A DNA stretch of 64,000 nt, from the NCBI RefSeq assembly GCF_019645855.1, contig NZ_CP080999.1, positions 1-64,000 of the forward strand. Direction: 5' to 3'. Every line of letters starts with the position of its first letter. Positions within the stretch are counted from its first letter, which is position 1. A model generated the notes under the pieces. It was not told the origin of the DNA, ran no database searches, and was given only the letters and a program-made list of their open reading frames with translations. Source of the stretch: Mycobacterium malmoense. Lineage in GTDB: Bacteria > Actinomycetota > Actinomycetes > Mycobacteriales > Mycobacteriaceae. Positions 37,329 through 46,204 of the stretch are shown piece by piece. Both the position numbers and the translations under genes were made by a program.

Positions 37329-38091
37329 CGGGCGGGCCGGCGAAGGCTTGGGCGATCTCCACCCACCGCTGCGCGTCCGGGCCGTGCGCCGTGATGTCGA
37401 GAGCCCTCAGCGGGCGCCGCTGGGTCACCAAGAAACAGAAGTCCTCGGCCGAGCCGGTGACCCGCTGAGCGGCGTCCTGCGGACCCCAGGCCCAGGTGTC
37501 ACCGCCGGGTCCACGCAGCTCGACCAGGAACGGATCGGTCGGCGGCGCCAGATCGTTGACGACGAACGCGTAATCGCGAGTGCGCACCCCGATATGCGCG
37601 ATCGACCGCAGTCGCTCGGTGGCGGGTCGTGTGACGCCGAGGGCGTCGGCGACGTCGAGTCCATGCGCCCAGGTCTCCATCAACCGCGCGGTGGCCATCG
37701 ATGCCGCGCTCATCGGTGGCCCGAACCACGGCAATTTACGGCCGTCGGGCACCATCAGCAGCGCCTCGTGCAACCGGTCGCGGGTGGCGCGCCAGTCGGT
37801 GAGCAGCTCGGCCGGCGCCAGGGCCGCCAGTTCCTCGGCGCCCGCGTCGACGAACCCGGCCGGGTCGGCTGCGGCGGCCTGCAGCACTTCGGCAAACCCG
37901 GCCTCGTCGATGACCGCGGTCAGCGCGACCCGGTCGGTCCACAGCAGATGCCCGATCTGGTGGGCGATGGTCCAGCCCGGCGCGGGCGTCGGATCGGCCC
38001 AGCGGTGGGCTGGAAGCGGCGCCACTAGCGCATCCAGGTCGTCGCTTTCGGCGCGCAAGTCAGCCACGATCGGCCCGGGACCCGCCATCAT
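37315..38091 (-). CDS. TIGR03084-family protein with DinB/mycothiol isomerase-like fold (Rv0036c family)
   Basis: A 258-residue protein whose N-terminal half matches the mycothiol-dependent maleylpyruvate isomerase / DinB-like metal-binding fold. HRWADPTPAPGWTIAHQIGHLLWTD supplies a conserved His, and ATARLMETWAHGLDVADALG supplies Glu and His ligands. The C-terminal domain (about 180-250) resembles the SCP2-like part of TIGR03084 proteins. Likely a mycothiol-using or DinB-type enzyme of unknown substrate. It starts MMAGPGP; either Met could be used. Convergent to the DUF5631 gene; the end overlaps the second 22-bp repeat. Confidence 0.85.
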   Translation of the reverse strand: MMAGPGPIVADLRAESDDLDALVAPLPAHRWADPTPAPGWTIAHQIGHLLWTDRVALTAVIDEAGFAEVLQAAAADPAGFVDAGAEELAALAPAELLTDWRATRDRLHEALLMVPDGRKLPWFGPPMSAASMATARLMETWAHGLDVADALGVTRPATERLRSIAHIGVRTRDYAFVVNDLAPPTDPFLVELRGPGGDTWAWGPQDAAQRVTGSAEDFCFLVTQRRPLRALDITAHGPDAQRWVEIAQAFAGPPGPGR

Positions 38092-38256
38092 CGCCTCCGA
38101 CCGCTAACCGTCGGGGAAACCACGTATGTACCTTAAGTGTTTTTCACCCGCAAGTTCGTCGAGGCTGCAATGGCAGCGACGCCAAGCCGAAAAAGCCAGC
38201 CGTGGACGCAGAATCGACACCGCAAGCGCAGACTCGGTGCCGGCGGGACCAGACCC

Positions 38257-39558
38257 TCAGGGATTGTTCGCCGGCTGGCCGCGGCGGCCGATGATGCCGT
38301 GCATGGCGAGCCCGATCAGGTATAGCACCGAGCCGAACAGCACGAACGTCGGCGCGCGCCCGTCGTCGGGAATCAAGGTCGCGGCCACCGTGATCGAGAC
38401 GATGAACGCGACCCAGAACAGCGCATCCTGCACCGCGAACACGTGTCCGCGAAGGGCATCGTCGACATCCATCTGCATCGCCGAGTCGGCGCACAGCTTG
38501 ACCGTTTGGCCGGCCACGCCGAGCAAAAAGCCACACCCCACCATCACGGGAAGCAGCAGCCCGGCGCCGGGGATCTGGACGACCGTGGCCGCCACCAACG
38601 CGCCATTTGCCGTGGCGTAGCGGCCCCAGCGGCGCACTACCGACGGCGTCAGCACGTTGGCCAGAAAGGCTCCGAGACCCGAGGCGGCGAAGAACAGCAA
38701 CGCGATACCCAGCCCCCCGGTTGCCGGACCGGGCAGGTGACGGACCAGCAACAGCATCAACAGCGAATTGATCCCGACCACCATCCGATGCGCGGCCAAG
38801 CCCGACAAGGTGGCGGCGACCGTCGGGCTCTGCGCTACCGTGCGCGCACCGTGCAGCCAGCCGGTGATCACCGCGTAGGCGACCGATCCGTGGATCGCGC
38901 GCTTGGTGTCATCCGGGCCCAGCACGCGGGAGCCGAACCGTAATGACAGCAGCAACGCGATCGATACCGGAATCGCGGTGAGGAAGATGATCGCGGAGGC
39001 GCCCCGATCGCCGGGGCCGATGACGAAGCGGGGCACAAGCATGAAGTTGGCGCCCAGGAAAGCCGCGACGGCGCCGGACGCCATGGCCACCGAGTTCATC
39101 GTCACCACCTCGTCACGCGGCACCACATGCGGCAGTGACGCCGACAGTCCCGACGCGAAAAACCGGGCCAAACCGTTGGCGAACAGCGCTCCGATCAGCA
39201 GCGGTATGTCGCCGGCCCGGACGGCCAGGACGGTGCCGATCGCGGCGATGAGAATCAGCCGGCCCGCGCTGGCGCCCACGAGCACCAGCCGACGATCCCA
39301 CCGGTCCATCAGCGCGCCGGCGAACGGCCCCAGCAGCGAGTAGGGCAAAAACAGCACCGTGAACGCACGCGCGATGGCCATGGGATCGGCGGCCCGGTCC
39401 GGGTTGAACAGCAGCGCTCCGGCCAGCCCCGCCTGGAAGAGACCGTCACCGAACTGACTCGCCATGCGCACCTGCAGCAGCTGCCAGAAATCCGGCAAAC
39501 TGCGCACCGACCGCCAAACGTGGGCGGGTGCGCGCGAGTGCATCCGGGGTTGAATCAC
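38257..39558 (-). CDS. Major facilitator superfamily transporter (Rv0037c family)
   Basis: A 433-residue membrane transporter with about 12 hydrophobic helices and the MFS loop 2-3 motif GALMDRWDRRLVLVG (about residues 60-75). It looks like an exporter of the DHA/Rv0037c group, but the substrate is unknown. I chose the GTG at 39558 (MIQPRMHSRAPAH), which gives the N-terminus equivalent to the M. tuberculosis protein. In-frame sequence beyond it up to 39843 is Arg/Cys-rich and overlaps the divergent promoter. Head-to-head with the YqgE gene across 137 bp. Confidence 0.9.
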   Translation of the reverse strand: MIQPRMHSRAPAHVWRSVRSLPDFWQLLQVRMASQFGDGLFQAGLAGALLFNPDRAADPMAIARAFTVLFLPYSLLGPFAGALMDRWDRRLVLVGASAGRLILIAAIGTVLAVRAGDIPLLIGALFANGLARFFASGLSASLPHVVPRDEVVTMNSVAMASGAVAAFLGANFMLVPRFVIGPGDRGASAIIFLTAIPVSIALLLSLRFGSRVLGPDDTKRAIHGSVAYAVITGWLHGARTVAQSPTVAATLSGLAAHRMVVGINSLLMLLLVRHLPGPATGGLGIALLFFAASGLGAFLANVLTPSVVRRWGRYATANGALVAATVVQIPGAGLLLPVMVGCGFLLGVAGQTVKLCADSAMQMDVDDALRGHVFAVQDALFWVAFIVSITVAATLIPDDGRAPTFVLFGSVLYLIGLAMHGIIGRRGQPANNP

Positions 39559-39695
39559 AGAACCGACTTCCACGATTGGGGCAGGCAGGATCGCCGCGGA
39601 CCCTAGAGTACAAAGCAGCCTCACCAACAGTACAAATATTCGCGGGCCACGCTCGATTGCCCCGGGCGACGAGGCGAAGGTGCGATGATGGTGTA

Positions 39696-40298
39696 GTGCC
39701 GCCCGAAGATCCAGAGGACTATGTCGCACCCGCCGCACAACGGGTGCGCTCAGGCACTTTGCTGCTCGCCAATACCGATCTTCTTGAACCGACGTTTCGA
39801 CGCAGCGTGATCTACATCGTGGAGCACAACGATGGCGGCACACTGGGCGTCGTGCTCAACCGGGCCAGCGAGACCGCGGTGTACAACGTGTTGCCGCAGT
39901 GGGCCAAACTGGCTGCCAAGCCCAAGACCATGTTCATCGGTGGGCCCGTCAAACGGGACGCGGCCCTGTGTCTGGCGGCGCTGCGGGTGGGCGCGGATCC
40001 GCAAGGCGTGCCGGGCCTGCGGCATGTGGCCGGCCGGATAGTGATGGTCGATTTAGACGCCGAGCCCGACTTGATCGCGCCGCTGGTCGAGGGGGTGCGG
40101 ATCTACGCCGGATACTCCGGCTGGACCATTGGTCAGCTCGAAGGCGAAATCGAGCGCGACGACTGGATTGTGTTGTCGGCGTTGCCATCTGACGTTCTGG
40201 TCGGGCCGAGGGCCGATCTGTGGGGGCAGGTGCTGCGTCGGCAGCCGCTGCCGCTTTCGTTGCTCGCCACCCACCCGATCGACGTCAGCCGAAACTAG
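39696..40298 (+). CDS. YqgE/AlgH family protein (UPF0301, Rv0038)
   Basis: A 200-residue UPF0301 protein: VRSGTLLLANTDLLEPTFRRSVIYIVEHNDGGTLGVVLNR is the family signature (residues 17-57), followed by FIGGPVKRDAALCLA and YAGYSGWTIGQLEGEIERDDW. The fold is known from structures, but no biochemical role is established. I chose the GTG at 39696 (VPPEDPEDYVAPAAQ), which reproduces the M. tuberculosis length; the long in-frame extension to 39528 overlaps the MFS gene and is not conserved-looking. Confidence 0.93.
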   Translation: MPPEDPEDYVAPAAQRVRSGTLLLANTDLLEPTFRRSVIYIVEHNDGGTLGVVLNRASETAVYNVLPQWAKLAAKPKTMFIGGPVKRDAALCLAALRVGADPQGVPGLRHVAGRIVMVDLDAEPDLIAPLVEGVRIYAGYSGWTIGQLEGEIERDDWIVLSALPSDVLVGPRADLWGQVLRRQPLPLSLLATHPIDVSRN

Positions 40299-40333
40299 GG
40301 CGGCACCGACAGCCGCTTATGACGGCTCGGGAC

Positions 40334-40675
40334 TCAGTGGCAGGACTGCGCGCAGACGCCGCAGTTGCCAGCGCAGCTGGGCGTTACCGCTTCTTGGCGT
40401 AGCGCGTAGCGCGCGCTCTGCCAGGAACCCGCGCCCAGCGTCCCGAAGGCGCCGGCGACGCAGACGATCAGCACGACCAGCGCGGTGCGCGGGGAGGCGG
40501 CCAGTGCCACCACGCCACCGGCGGCCAGCATCACCGCGGCCGCCAACTGCGTTGGCGCCATGGCACGCAGCGCCAGCCGAGTGATGTCGGCAGCCCGGTT
40601 GTGGGAGAGCGACCAGGTCCCGAACCCGGCGGAGGCCGCCGCCGCACACATGCACAGCACGCCCGCGATCAACAT
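40334..40675 (-). CDS. Small membrane protein (Rv0039c family)
   Basis: A 113-residue protein with three hydrophobic helices (about residues 1-20, 40-60, 65-85) and a cysteine-rich C-terminal tail SCAGNCGVCAQSCH, which could bind a metal. Length is close to M. tuberculosis Rv0039c. No function known. The start is the ATG at 40675. It is followed on the same strand by nothing close; its own upstream neighbour is MTC28. Confidence 0.78.
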   Translation of the reverse strand: MLIAGVLCMCAAAASAGFGTWSLSHNRAADITRLALRAMAPTQLAAAVMLAAGGVVALAASPRTALVVLIVCVAGAFGTLGAGSWQSARYALRQEAVTPSCAGNCGVCAQSCH

Positions 40676-40741
40676 GGCCCCACAATACGAGCCGGGCCAG
40701 AGATCCGCGCGCCCGGCTCCGCGGCTGGTATCGGCGCCGAA

Positions 40742-41800
40742 TTAGTGCTGTTGAAGGAACGTGAAGTTCGGCAGCGGCGGCAGCCCGGGCACCAGGGTCA
40801 ACAGGTTGGGCGCGGGCTGGTGCGCCGCCCGGTTTGGCGCGGCCGTCTGCGCGGGCAGCCCGAGCGGCGCTGCGCCCGTTGTCTGGGCGGGCAACCCGAC
40901 TTGACCCGGTGTCTGCCCGGGCAGCCCGACCGGTGCCGCGCCGGGTTGCTGCGCGGGCGCTGGGGCCGCGGCCCCGGGTACGGTCACCCGGAAGCCGTTG
41001 ATGATCGCATCCGTGGCCGGTGCGTCTGCGATCGCCACCGCGCGGTCGGTGGTCACCGACAGCGACACCAGGTACTTGTCGCGCCCGGACGTGGCGATGA
41101 CGTGCCGGCGTGCGGTATTGAGCATCATGTCGCCATCGCGGTAGGTGCCCTCGATGATTGACGACGGAAAGCCGCCGAAGTCGGCCATTGAGGCGTTGGT
41201 GGCCTGCCAGGCGAGCAGTTTCTGGCTGTCGACATATCCGTGCGTAATGGCTTCTTTGGGATCGAAGTTACCGACCAGCTTGTACACCACCACCTGCGCA
41301 TTCGACGTATAGATGCTGCTGCCGCGCCGGTCGGCGATCACCGCGAATGCGTCGGGCACATTGGGATCGGGCACCTGGGTCCAGCGGGTCGGCACCGGCA
41401 GCGTGATGTCGAGTGCCTTGAATCCCTGGGGCTTTTGCGCCTCGAGCTTGACGCCCTTCGACTGCAGGTATTCACGCAGCGTGCCGGAAACCGCGGGGGT
41501 CAGCGTCGGCGGCGCCGGGGCCGCGGGCGTGACCGCGGCGGGTGCGGGTGCCGCGGGATTCTGCGGCATGAAGGGATTTGCCGCCGGCGGGGTGGCGAGC
41601 AACCTGTTGTTGGGGACCTGCCCGGGCGCGGCCGTGGCGTTCTGTGGCGCGGGCGCGGTCACGGGGACGACGGGCGCGGGCGGCGGTGCCGGAAGCATGG
41701 GATCGGCCGACGCGGTGGCGCCCGCGAACATCGTGACACCGATCGCGCTGGCGGCCAGGCCTCCTGCGAATATCCGCAACGTGCGGGCGATCTGAATCAT
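40742..41800 (-). CDS. mtc28: Proline-rich secreted antigen MTC28 (LpqN/LpqT-like)
   Basis: A 352-residue exported protein. Sec signal peptide: MIQIARTLRIF, hydrophobic core to ATASA, likely cleaved before DPMLPAP (about residue 33). A Pro/Ala-rich region (35-100) precedes a globular LpqN/LpqT/MTC28-type domain (about 105-270, LPVPTRWTQVPDPNVPDAFAVIADRR). A Pro/Gly/Ala tail carries imperfect GLPGQT/GLPAQT repeats. It lacks a lipobox Cys, so it is released rather than a lipoprotein. The family is immunogenic in tuberculosis; function is unknown. It is longer than the 310-residue M. tuberculosis form mainly because of the tail repeats. Confidence 0.92.
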   Translation of the reverse strand: MIQIARTLRIFAGGLAASAIGVTMFAGATASADPMLPAPPPAPVVPVTAPAPQNATAAPGQVPNNRLLATPPAANPFMPQNPAAPAPAAVTPAAPAPPTLTPAVSGTLREYLQSKGVKLEAQKPQGFKALDITLPVPTRWTQVPDPNVPDAFAVIADRRGSSIYTSNAQVVVYKLVGNFDPKEAITHGYVDSQKLLAWQATNASMADFGGFPSSIIEGTYRDGDMMLNTARRHVIATSGRDKYLVSLSVTTDRAVAIADAPATDAIINGFRVTVPGAAAPAPAQQPGAAPVGLPGQTPGQVGLPAQTTGAAPLGLPAQTAAPNRAAHQPAPNLLTLVPGLPPLPNFTFLQQH

Positions 41801-41973
41801 CTGCTTCGGTCCTTCCCATGGCTCGGGTACCAGCAGCCATCGCTAGAGGCTGACTGTAACTAGTGGTCAAACGCGGTGGACAGGCCCGAAATAGACCTGG
41901 GATGAAGCTCTGATCGGTGCGCAACGGAACCGAGACCAACCTGTGGCCGGACGGCCCGGCGAGGCGGCCCTTA

Positions 41974-41979
41974 TACCCT
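41974..41979 (+). promoter_or_regulatory. -10 element for a leaderless leuS transcript
   Basis: TACCCT fits the mycobacterial TANNNT pattern, and its last T is exactly at -7 if the first base of the leuS GTG (41986) is +1. There is no Shine-Dalgarno sequence before this GTG, which supports a leaderless message. Confidence 0.5.
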
Positions 41980-41985
41980 GTTCAA

Positions 41986-44892
41986 GTGACCGAACCCCCG
42001 ACCACCGCGCCCGGGAGCAACCCAGGCGCTCCCCAGCCGGACTCCGATGCGCCGCCGTATCGCTACACCGCGACGCTGGCGGGCCGCATCGAGAGCGCCT
42101 GGCAGGACAACTGGGCGAAGCTCGGGACGTTCAACGTGCCCAACCCGGTCGGTTCGCTGGCGCCGGCCGACGGCAGCCCGGTGCCCCACGACAAGCTGTT
42201 CGTGCAGGACATGTTCCCCTATCCGTCGGGTGATGGGCTGCACGTCGGGCACCCGCTGGGCTACATCGCCACGGACGTCTACGCCCGGTATCACCGGATG
42301 ATTGGCCATAACGTGTTGCACGCATTGGGGTTCGACTCCTTCGGGCTCCCGGCTGAGCAGTACGCGGTGCAGACCGGCACCCACCCGCGCACCAGGACCG
42401 AGGCCAACATCGTGAATTTCCGGCGCCAGCTGGGCCGCCTGGGTCTCGGCCACGACAGCAGGCGCAGCTTCTCGACCACCGACGTCGAGTTCTACAAGTG
42501 GACCCAATGGATCTTCCTGCAGATCTACAACGCGTGGTTCGACACGGCCGCCGACAAGGCCCGCCCGATATCGGAGTTGGTCGCCGAGTTCGATTCCGGT
42601 GCAAGGCGTCTCGACGACGGACGGGACTGGGCCAAGCTATCGGTGGGGGAGCGGGCCGACGTGATCGACGGCCACCGCCTGGTCTACCGGGCGGACTCGA
42701 TGGTGAATTGGTGTCCCGGGCTCGGCACGGTGCTGGCCAACGAAGAGGTCACCGCCGACGGCCGCAGCGACCGCGGCAACTTCCCGGTATTCCGGAAACG
42801 GTTGCGGCAGTGGATGATGCGCATTACCGCCTATGCCGACCGACTCCTCGACGACCTGGACCTGCTGGACTGGCCGGAGCAGGTAAAGACGATGCAGCGC
42901 AACTGGATTGGCCGCTCCACCGGTGCCCAGGCGCTGTTCTCGGCGACCAAGGACAACGGCGATGCCATCGACATCCAGGTGTTCACCACCCGGCCGGACA
43001 CCCTGTTCGGCGCCACGTACCTGGTGCTGGCGCCCGAGCATGACCTGGTCGACGAACTGGCCGCCGCCGCCTGGCCCGACGGCACCGACCCCCGCTGGAC
43101 GTACGGGGCCGCCACACCGGGCGAGGCCGTCGTCGCCTATCGCCGCGCGATCGGCGCGAAGTCAGACCTCGAACGCCAGGAGAGCAAGGAAAAGACCGGC
43201 GTCTTCCTGGGCAGCTACGCGACCAACCCGGCCAACGGCAAACCGGTGCCCATTTTCATCGCCGATTACGTGCTGGCCGGGTATGGCACCGGGGCGATCA
43301 TGGCGGTGCCCGGCCATGACCAGCGCGACTGGGACTTCGCCCACGAGTTCGGCCTGCCGGTCGTGGAAGTCATTGCCGGCGGCGATATTTCGCAGGCCGC
43401 GCACACGGGTGACGGTGTGTTGGTCAACTCCGGCTACCTCGACGGCATGGGCGTGGCGGCGGCCAAGGAGGCCATCACCGCGCGTTTGGAGTCCGAGGGC
43501 CGCGGCCGGGCGCGCATTGAATTCAAGCTGCGCGACTGGCTTTTCGCGCGGCAGCGCTATTGGGGTGAGCCGTTCCCGATCGTCTATGACAGCGACGGGC
43601 GCCCGCACGCGCTCGACGAGGCGGCGCTGCCCGTCGAGCTGCCCGACGTGGCGGACTATTCGCCGGTGTCGTTCGACCCCGACGACGCCGACAGCGAGCC
43701 GTCGCCGCCACTGGCCAAGGCGACCGAGTGGGTGCACGTCGAGCTGGACCTGGGTGACGGCCTGAAGCCCTACACCCGCGACACCAACGTGATGCCGCAG
43801 TGGGCCGGCAGCTCCTGGTACGAGTTGCGCTACACCGATCCACATAACTCAGAGCGGTTCTGCGCCAAGGAAAACGAAGCCTACTGGATGGGCCCGCGGC
43901 CGGCCGAGCACGGCCCGCAGGACCCAGGCGGCGTCGACCTATATGTCGGAGGCGCCGAACACGCGGTGCTGCACCTGCTGTATGCGCGGTTCTGGCACAA
44001 GGTGCTATACGACCTGGGCCATGTCAGTTCTCGGGAGCCGTACCGCAGGCTGATCAACCAGGGCTACATCCAGGCCCACGCCTACACCGATTCACGCGGG
44101 TCGTACGTACCGGCGGACGAGGTGATCGAACGCGACGGCGGCTTTGTCTACCCGGGACCCGACGGCGAGATCGAAGTTTTTCAGGAATTCGGGAAAATCG
44201 GTAAGAGCCTGAAGAATTCGATATCGCCCGACGAGATCTGTGACGAGTACGGCGCGGACACGCTGCGGGTGTACGAGATGTCGATGGGCCCGCTGGAGGC
44301 GTCCCGGCCCTGGGCCACCAAGGACGTGGTAGGCGCGCACCGCTTCCTGCAGCGGGTGTGGCGGTTGGTGATCGACGAGCTGACCGGCGACATCCGGGTG
44401 GTCGACGGGCAACAACAGCTGGACGCCGACACCCTGCGGGCGCTGCACCGCACCATCACCGGGGTCGCCGAAGACTATGCGGCACTGCGTAATAACACCG
44501 CGGCGGCCAAGCTGATCGAGTACACCAACCACCTCACCAAGGAACACCGCGACTCGATGCCCCGCGCGGCGGTCGAGCCGCTGGTGCTGATGCTGGCGCC
44601 GCTGGCCCCCCACCTGGCCGAGGAGCTGTGGCTGCGGCTGGGCCACGCCACGTCGTTGGCGCACGGGCCATTCCCGGAGGCCGATCCCGCCTACCTCGTC
44701 GACGACACGGTGGAATACCCGGTGCAGGTGAACGGCAAGGTGCGCGGGCGAGTGGTGGTCGCCGCCGACGCCGACGACGACACGCTAAAGGCCGCGGCCA
44801 TGGCCGACGACAAGGTGCAGGCGTTCTTGGCCGGCGCCACCCCGCGCAAGGTGATCGTGGTCCCGGGCCGGCTGGTGAACCTGGTCCTCTGA
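41986..44892 (+). CDS. leuS: Leucyl-tRNA synthetase
   Basis: Class I aminoacyl-tRNA synthetase that charges tRNA-Leu; the 968-residue product is the usual mycobacterial length. It has the HIGH-type motif DGLHVGHPLGY near residue 85 and a large CP1 editing domain inserted in the catalytic fold (about residues 250-480, with TTRPDTLFGATYLVLAPEHD). The KMSKS-type motif KIGKSLKN lies near residue 740, followed by the anticodon-binding helical domain and the C-terminal domain ending GRLVNLVL. I chose the GTG at 41986 (VTEPPTTAPG); an in-frame GTG at 41917 would add residues unlike the family. Confidence 0.97.
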   Translation: MTEPPTTAPGSNPGAPQPDSDAPPYRYTATLAGRIESAWQDNWAKLGTFNVPNPVGSLAPADGSPVPHDKLFVQDMFPYPSGDGLHVGHPLGYIATDVYARYHRMIGHNVLHALGFDSFGLPAEQYAVQTGTHPRTRTEANIVNFRRQLGRLGLGHDSRRSFSTTDVEFYKWTQWIFLQIYNAWFDTAADKARPISELVAEFDSGARRLDDGRDWAKLSVGERADVIDGHRLVYRADSMVNWCPGLGTVLANEEVTADGRSDRGNFPVFRKRLRQWMMRITAYADRLLDDLDLLDWPEQVKTMQRNWIGRSTGAQALFSATKDNGDAIDIQVFTTRPDTLFGATYLVLAPEHDLVDELAAAAWPDGTDPRWTYGAATPGEAVVAYRRAIGAKSDLERQESKEKTGVFLGSYATNPANGKPVPIFIADYVLAGYGTGAIMAVPGHDQRDWDFAHEFGLPVVEVIAGGDISQAAHTGDGVLVNSGYLDGMGVAAAKEAITARLESEGRGRARIEFKLRDWLFARQRYWGEPFPIVYDSDGRPHALDEAALPVELPDVADYSPVSFDPDDADSEPSPPLAKATEWVHVELDLGDGLKPYTRDTNVMPQWAGSSWYELRYTDPHNSERFCAKENEAYWMGPRPAEHGPQDPGGVDLYVGGAEHAVLHLLYARFWHKVLYDLGHVSSREPYRRLINQGYIQAHAYTDSRGSYVPADEVIERDGGFVYPGPDGEIEVFQEFGKIGKSLKNSISPDEICDEYGADTLRVYEMSMGPLEASRPWATKDVVGAHRFLQRVWRLVIDELTGDIRVVDGQQQLDADTLRALHRTITGVAEDYAALRNNTAAAKLIEYTNHLTKEHRDSMPRAAVEPLVLMLAPLAPHLAEELWLRLGHATSLAHGPFPEADPAYLVDDTVEYPVQVNGKVRGRVVVAADADDDTLKAAAMADDKVQAFLAGATPRKVIVVPGRLVNLVL

Positions 44893-44924
44893 GGCCTCGA
44901 CACTCCGAAGACCCATCGCACGGT

Positions 44925-45594
44925 TTACAGTCGGCGCGGCCGGAGCACCACCTCGTGAAGGTGGCCGTCGGGCGGGGTGGCCACCGCAGTGGCCACCGCC
45001 GCCGCGACGGTTTCGGGCCGCAGAAAGTTGGCGGGATCGTAGTGGCCGCCTTCGAACGTGACGAGTTCGCTGCATGGCGGTGTCGGTGCGGCCGGGATAG
45101 ATCGTGGTGACCCGCAAGTCCGGCTCGTCGTCGCGCAGCGAGTCCGCGAAGGCCCGCAACGCGAACTTGCTGGCCGAATAGGAGGCCATGCCCGGTGAAA
45201 CCCTGCGCCCCGCGCCGGAATTGATGAACACTACCTGGCCGCGGGCGCGTCGCAACGCCGGCAACAGCGCCAGCGTAAGTTCCACCGCCCCAAAGATATT
45301 CACGGCGAAGGTGGCGCGCCATTCGTCGACGTTGGACTCGGCGACATGGCCGGGGATGGACACCCCCGCGTTGTGCACCAGCACGTCGAGTTGGTCGACG
45401 ATTTCGCAGGCGGCCGCGATATCTTCGGTGTCGATCAGGTCCAGCGGGAAAGTCGTGGCGCCCAGCCGCTCCGCGACGACGTCGAGCCGCTCCGAGGGCC
45501 GACCGGCCAACAGCAGGCTGTGCGTCGCCGAAAGCGCTGTGGCGATGGTGGAACCGATGCCGCCGCCAGCGCCGGTGATGAGTGCGGTTGGCAT
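44925..45594 (-). pseudogene. Short-chain dehydrogenase/reductase with a frameshift
   Basis: The frame from the ATG at 45594 encodes an SDR: TGAGGGIGS (NAD(P)-binding), HNAG, and the catalytic YSASK near residue 143, as far as TDTAMQR at about 45067. There the expected continuation ELVTFEGGHYDPANFLRPET to LRPRRL is found in another frame, ending at TAA 44925-44927. Near 45069 the frame is shifted by one base (one extra C, or two missing bases). The two halves add up to a normal ~222-residue SDR, so this is a recent frameshift or a sequencing error. Without correction the reading frame runs on in a nonsense frame into the end of leuS. Located between convergent leuS and the marR-type gene. Confidence 0.75.
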
Positions 45595-45642
45595 GTGCTC
45601 TAGTCTACGGCAGCCGCCAATTCCGTTGAAAACCAGATATTT

Positions 45643-46140
45643 TCATGCCTGCTTGCGCGCCGGGGGTTCTCCTACGGGGCCGGATTCGCCGGAGGCCAGG
45701 CGTTCCAGCGGAGCCAGCGCCTTGGTCAGGGTGTTCAGGTCGGCCTCGGGGAGTTGACTGAGCATCGCGGCCAGGGCGGCGCGCCGGTTGGCCAGCGACT
45801 CGCCGTGGACGGCCCGCCCGCGAGGGGTGATGTCGACCAGCACCGCCCGCAGGTCGGACGGGTCACGCGAACGCTTCACCAGCCCGATCTTCTCCAGGCG
45901 GCGGATCGCCACGGTGGTGGTGGGGGTTCGGACCCGTTCGTGCGCCGCCAGGTCGGTCATCCGAATGGGGCCCTGATCGAGCAACGTGACCAGGATCGAC
46001 AGCTGTGCCAGGGTCAAGTCCCCGGCCGCGGCCCCGCTGGGGTCGCCGCGCCGAAGGATCGCAAAGAGCTTGGACAGCGCGCGGTGCAAACCTTCCGCAA
46101 GCTCCGCCACCTCGCCCGCGGTGGATTCGCTGTCAGCCAT
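45643..46140 (-). CDS. MarR-family transcriptional regulator (Rv0042c family)
   Basis: A 165-residue winged-helix repressor: LTLAQLSILVTLLDQGPIRMTDLAAHERV leads into the recognition helix RTPTTTVAIRRLEKIGLVKR, followed by the wing SRDPSDLRAVLVDITPRGR, all typical of MarR proteins. The recognition region is nearly identical to that I recall for Rv0042c. The ATG at 46140 (MADSESTAG) is the best start; longer in-frame sequence is intergenic-like. It lies 48 nt upstream of the frameshifted SDR gene on the same strand, so that SDR is a possible target. Confidence 0.88.
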   Translation of the reverse strand: MADSESTAGEVAELAEGLHRALSKLFAILRRGDPSGAAAGDLTLAQLSILVTLLDQGPIRMTDLAAHERVRTPTTTVAIRRLEKIGLVKRSRDPSDLRAVLVDITPRGRAVHGESLANRRAALAAMLSQLPEADLNTLTKALAPLERLASGESGPVGEPPARKQA

Positions 46141-46204
46141 AAGTCGGCAGTCTAACCCGATATGGGGCCGTACAAGGTAGCTACCGTCAAGTAGTTGGCG
46201 AGCG

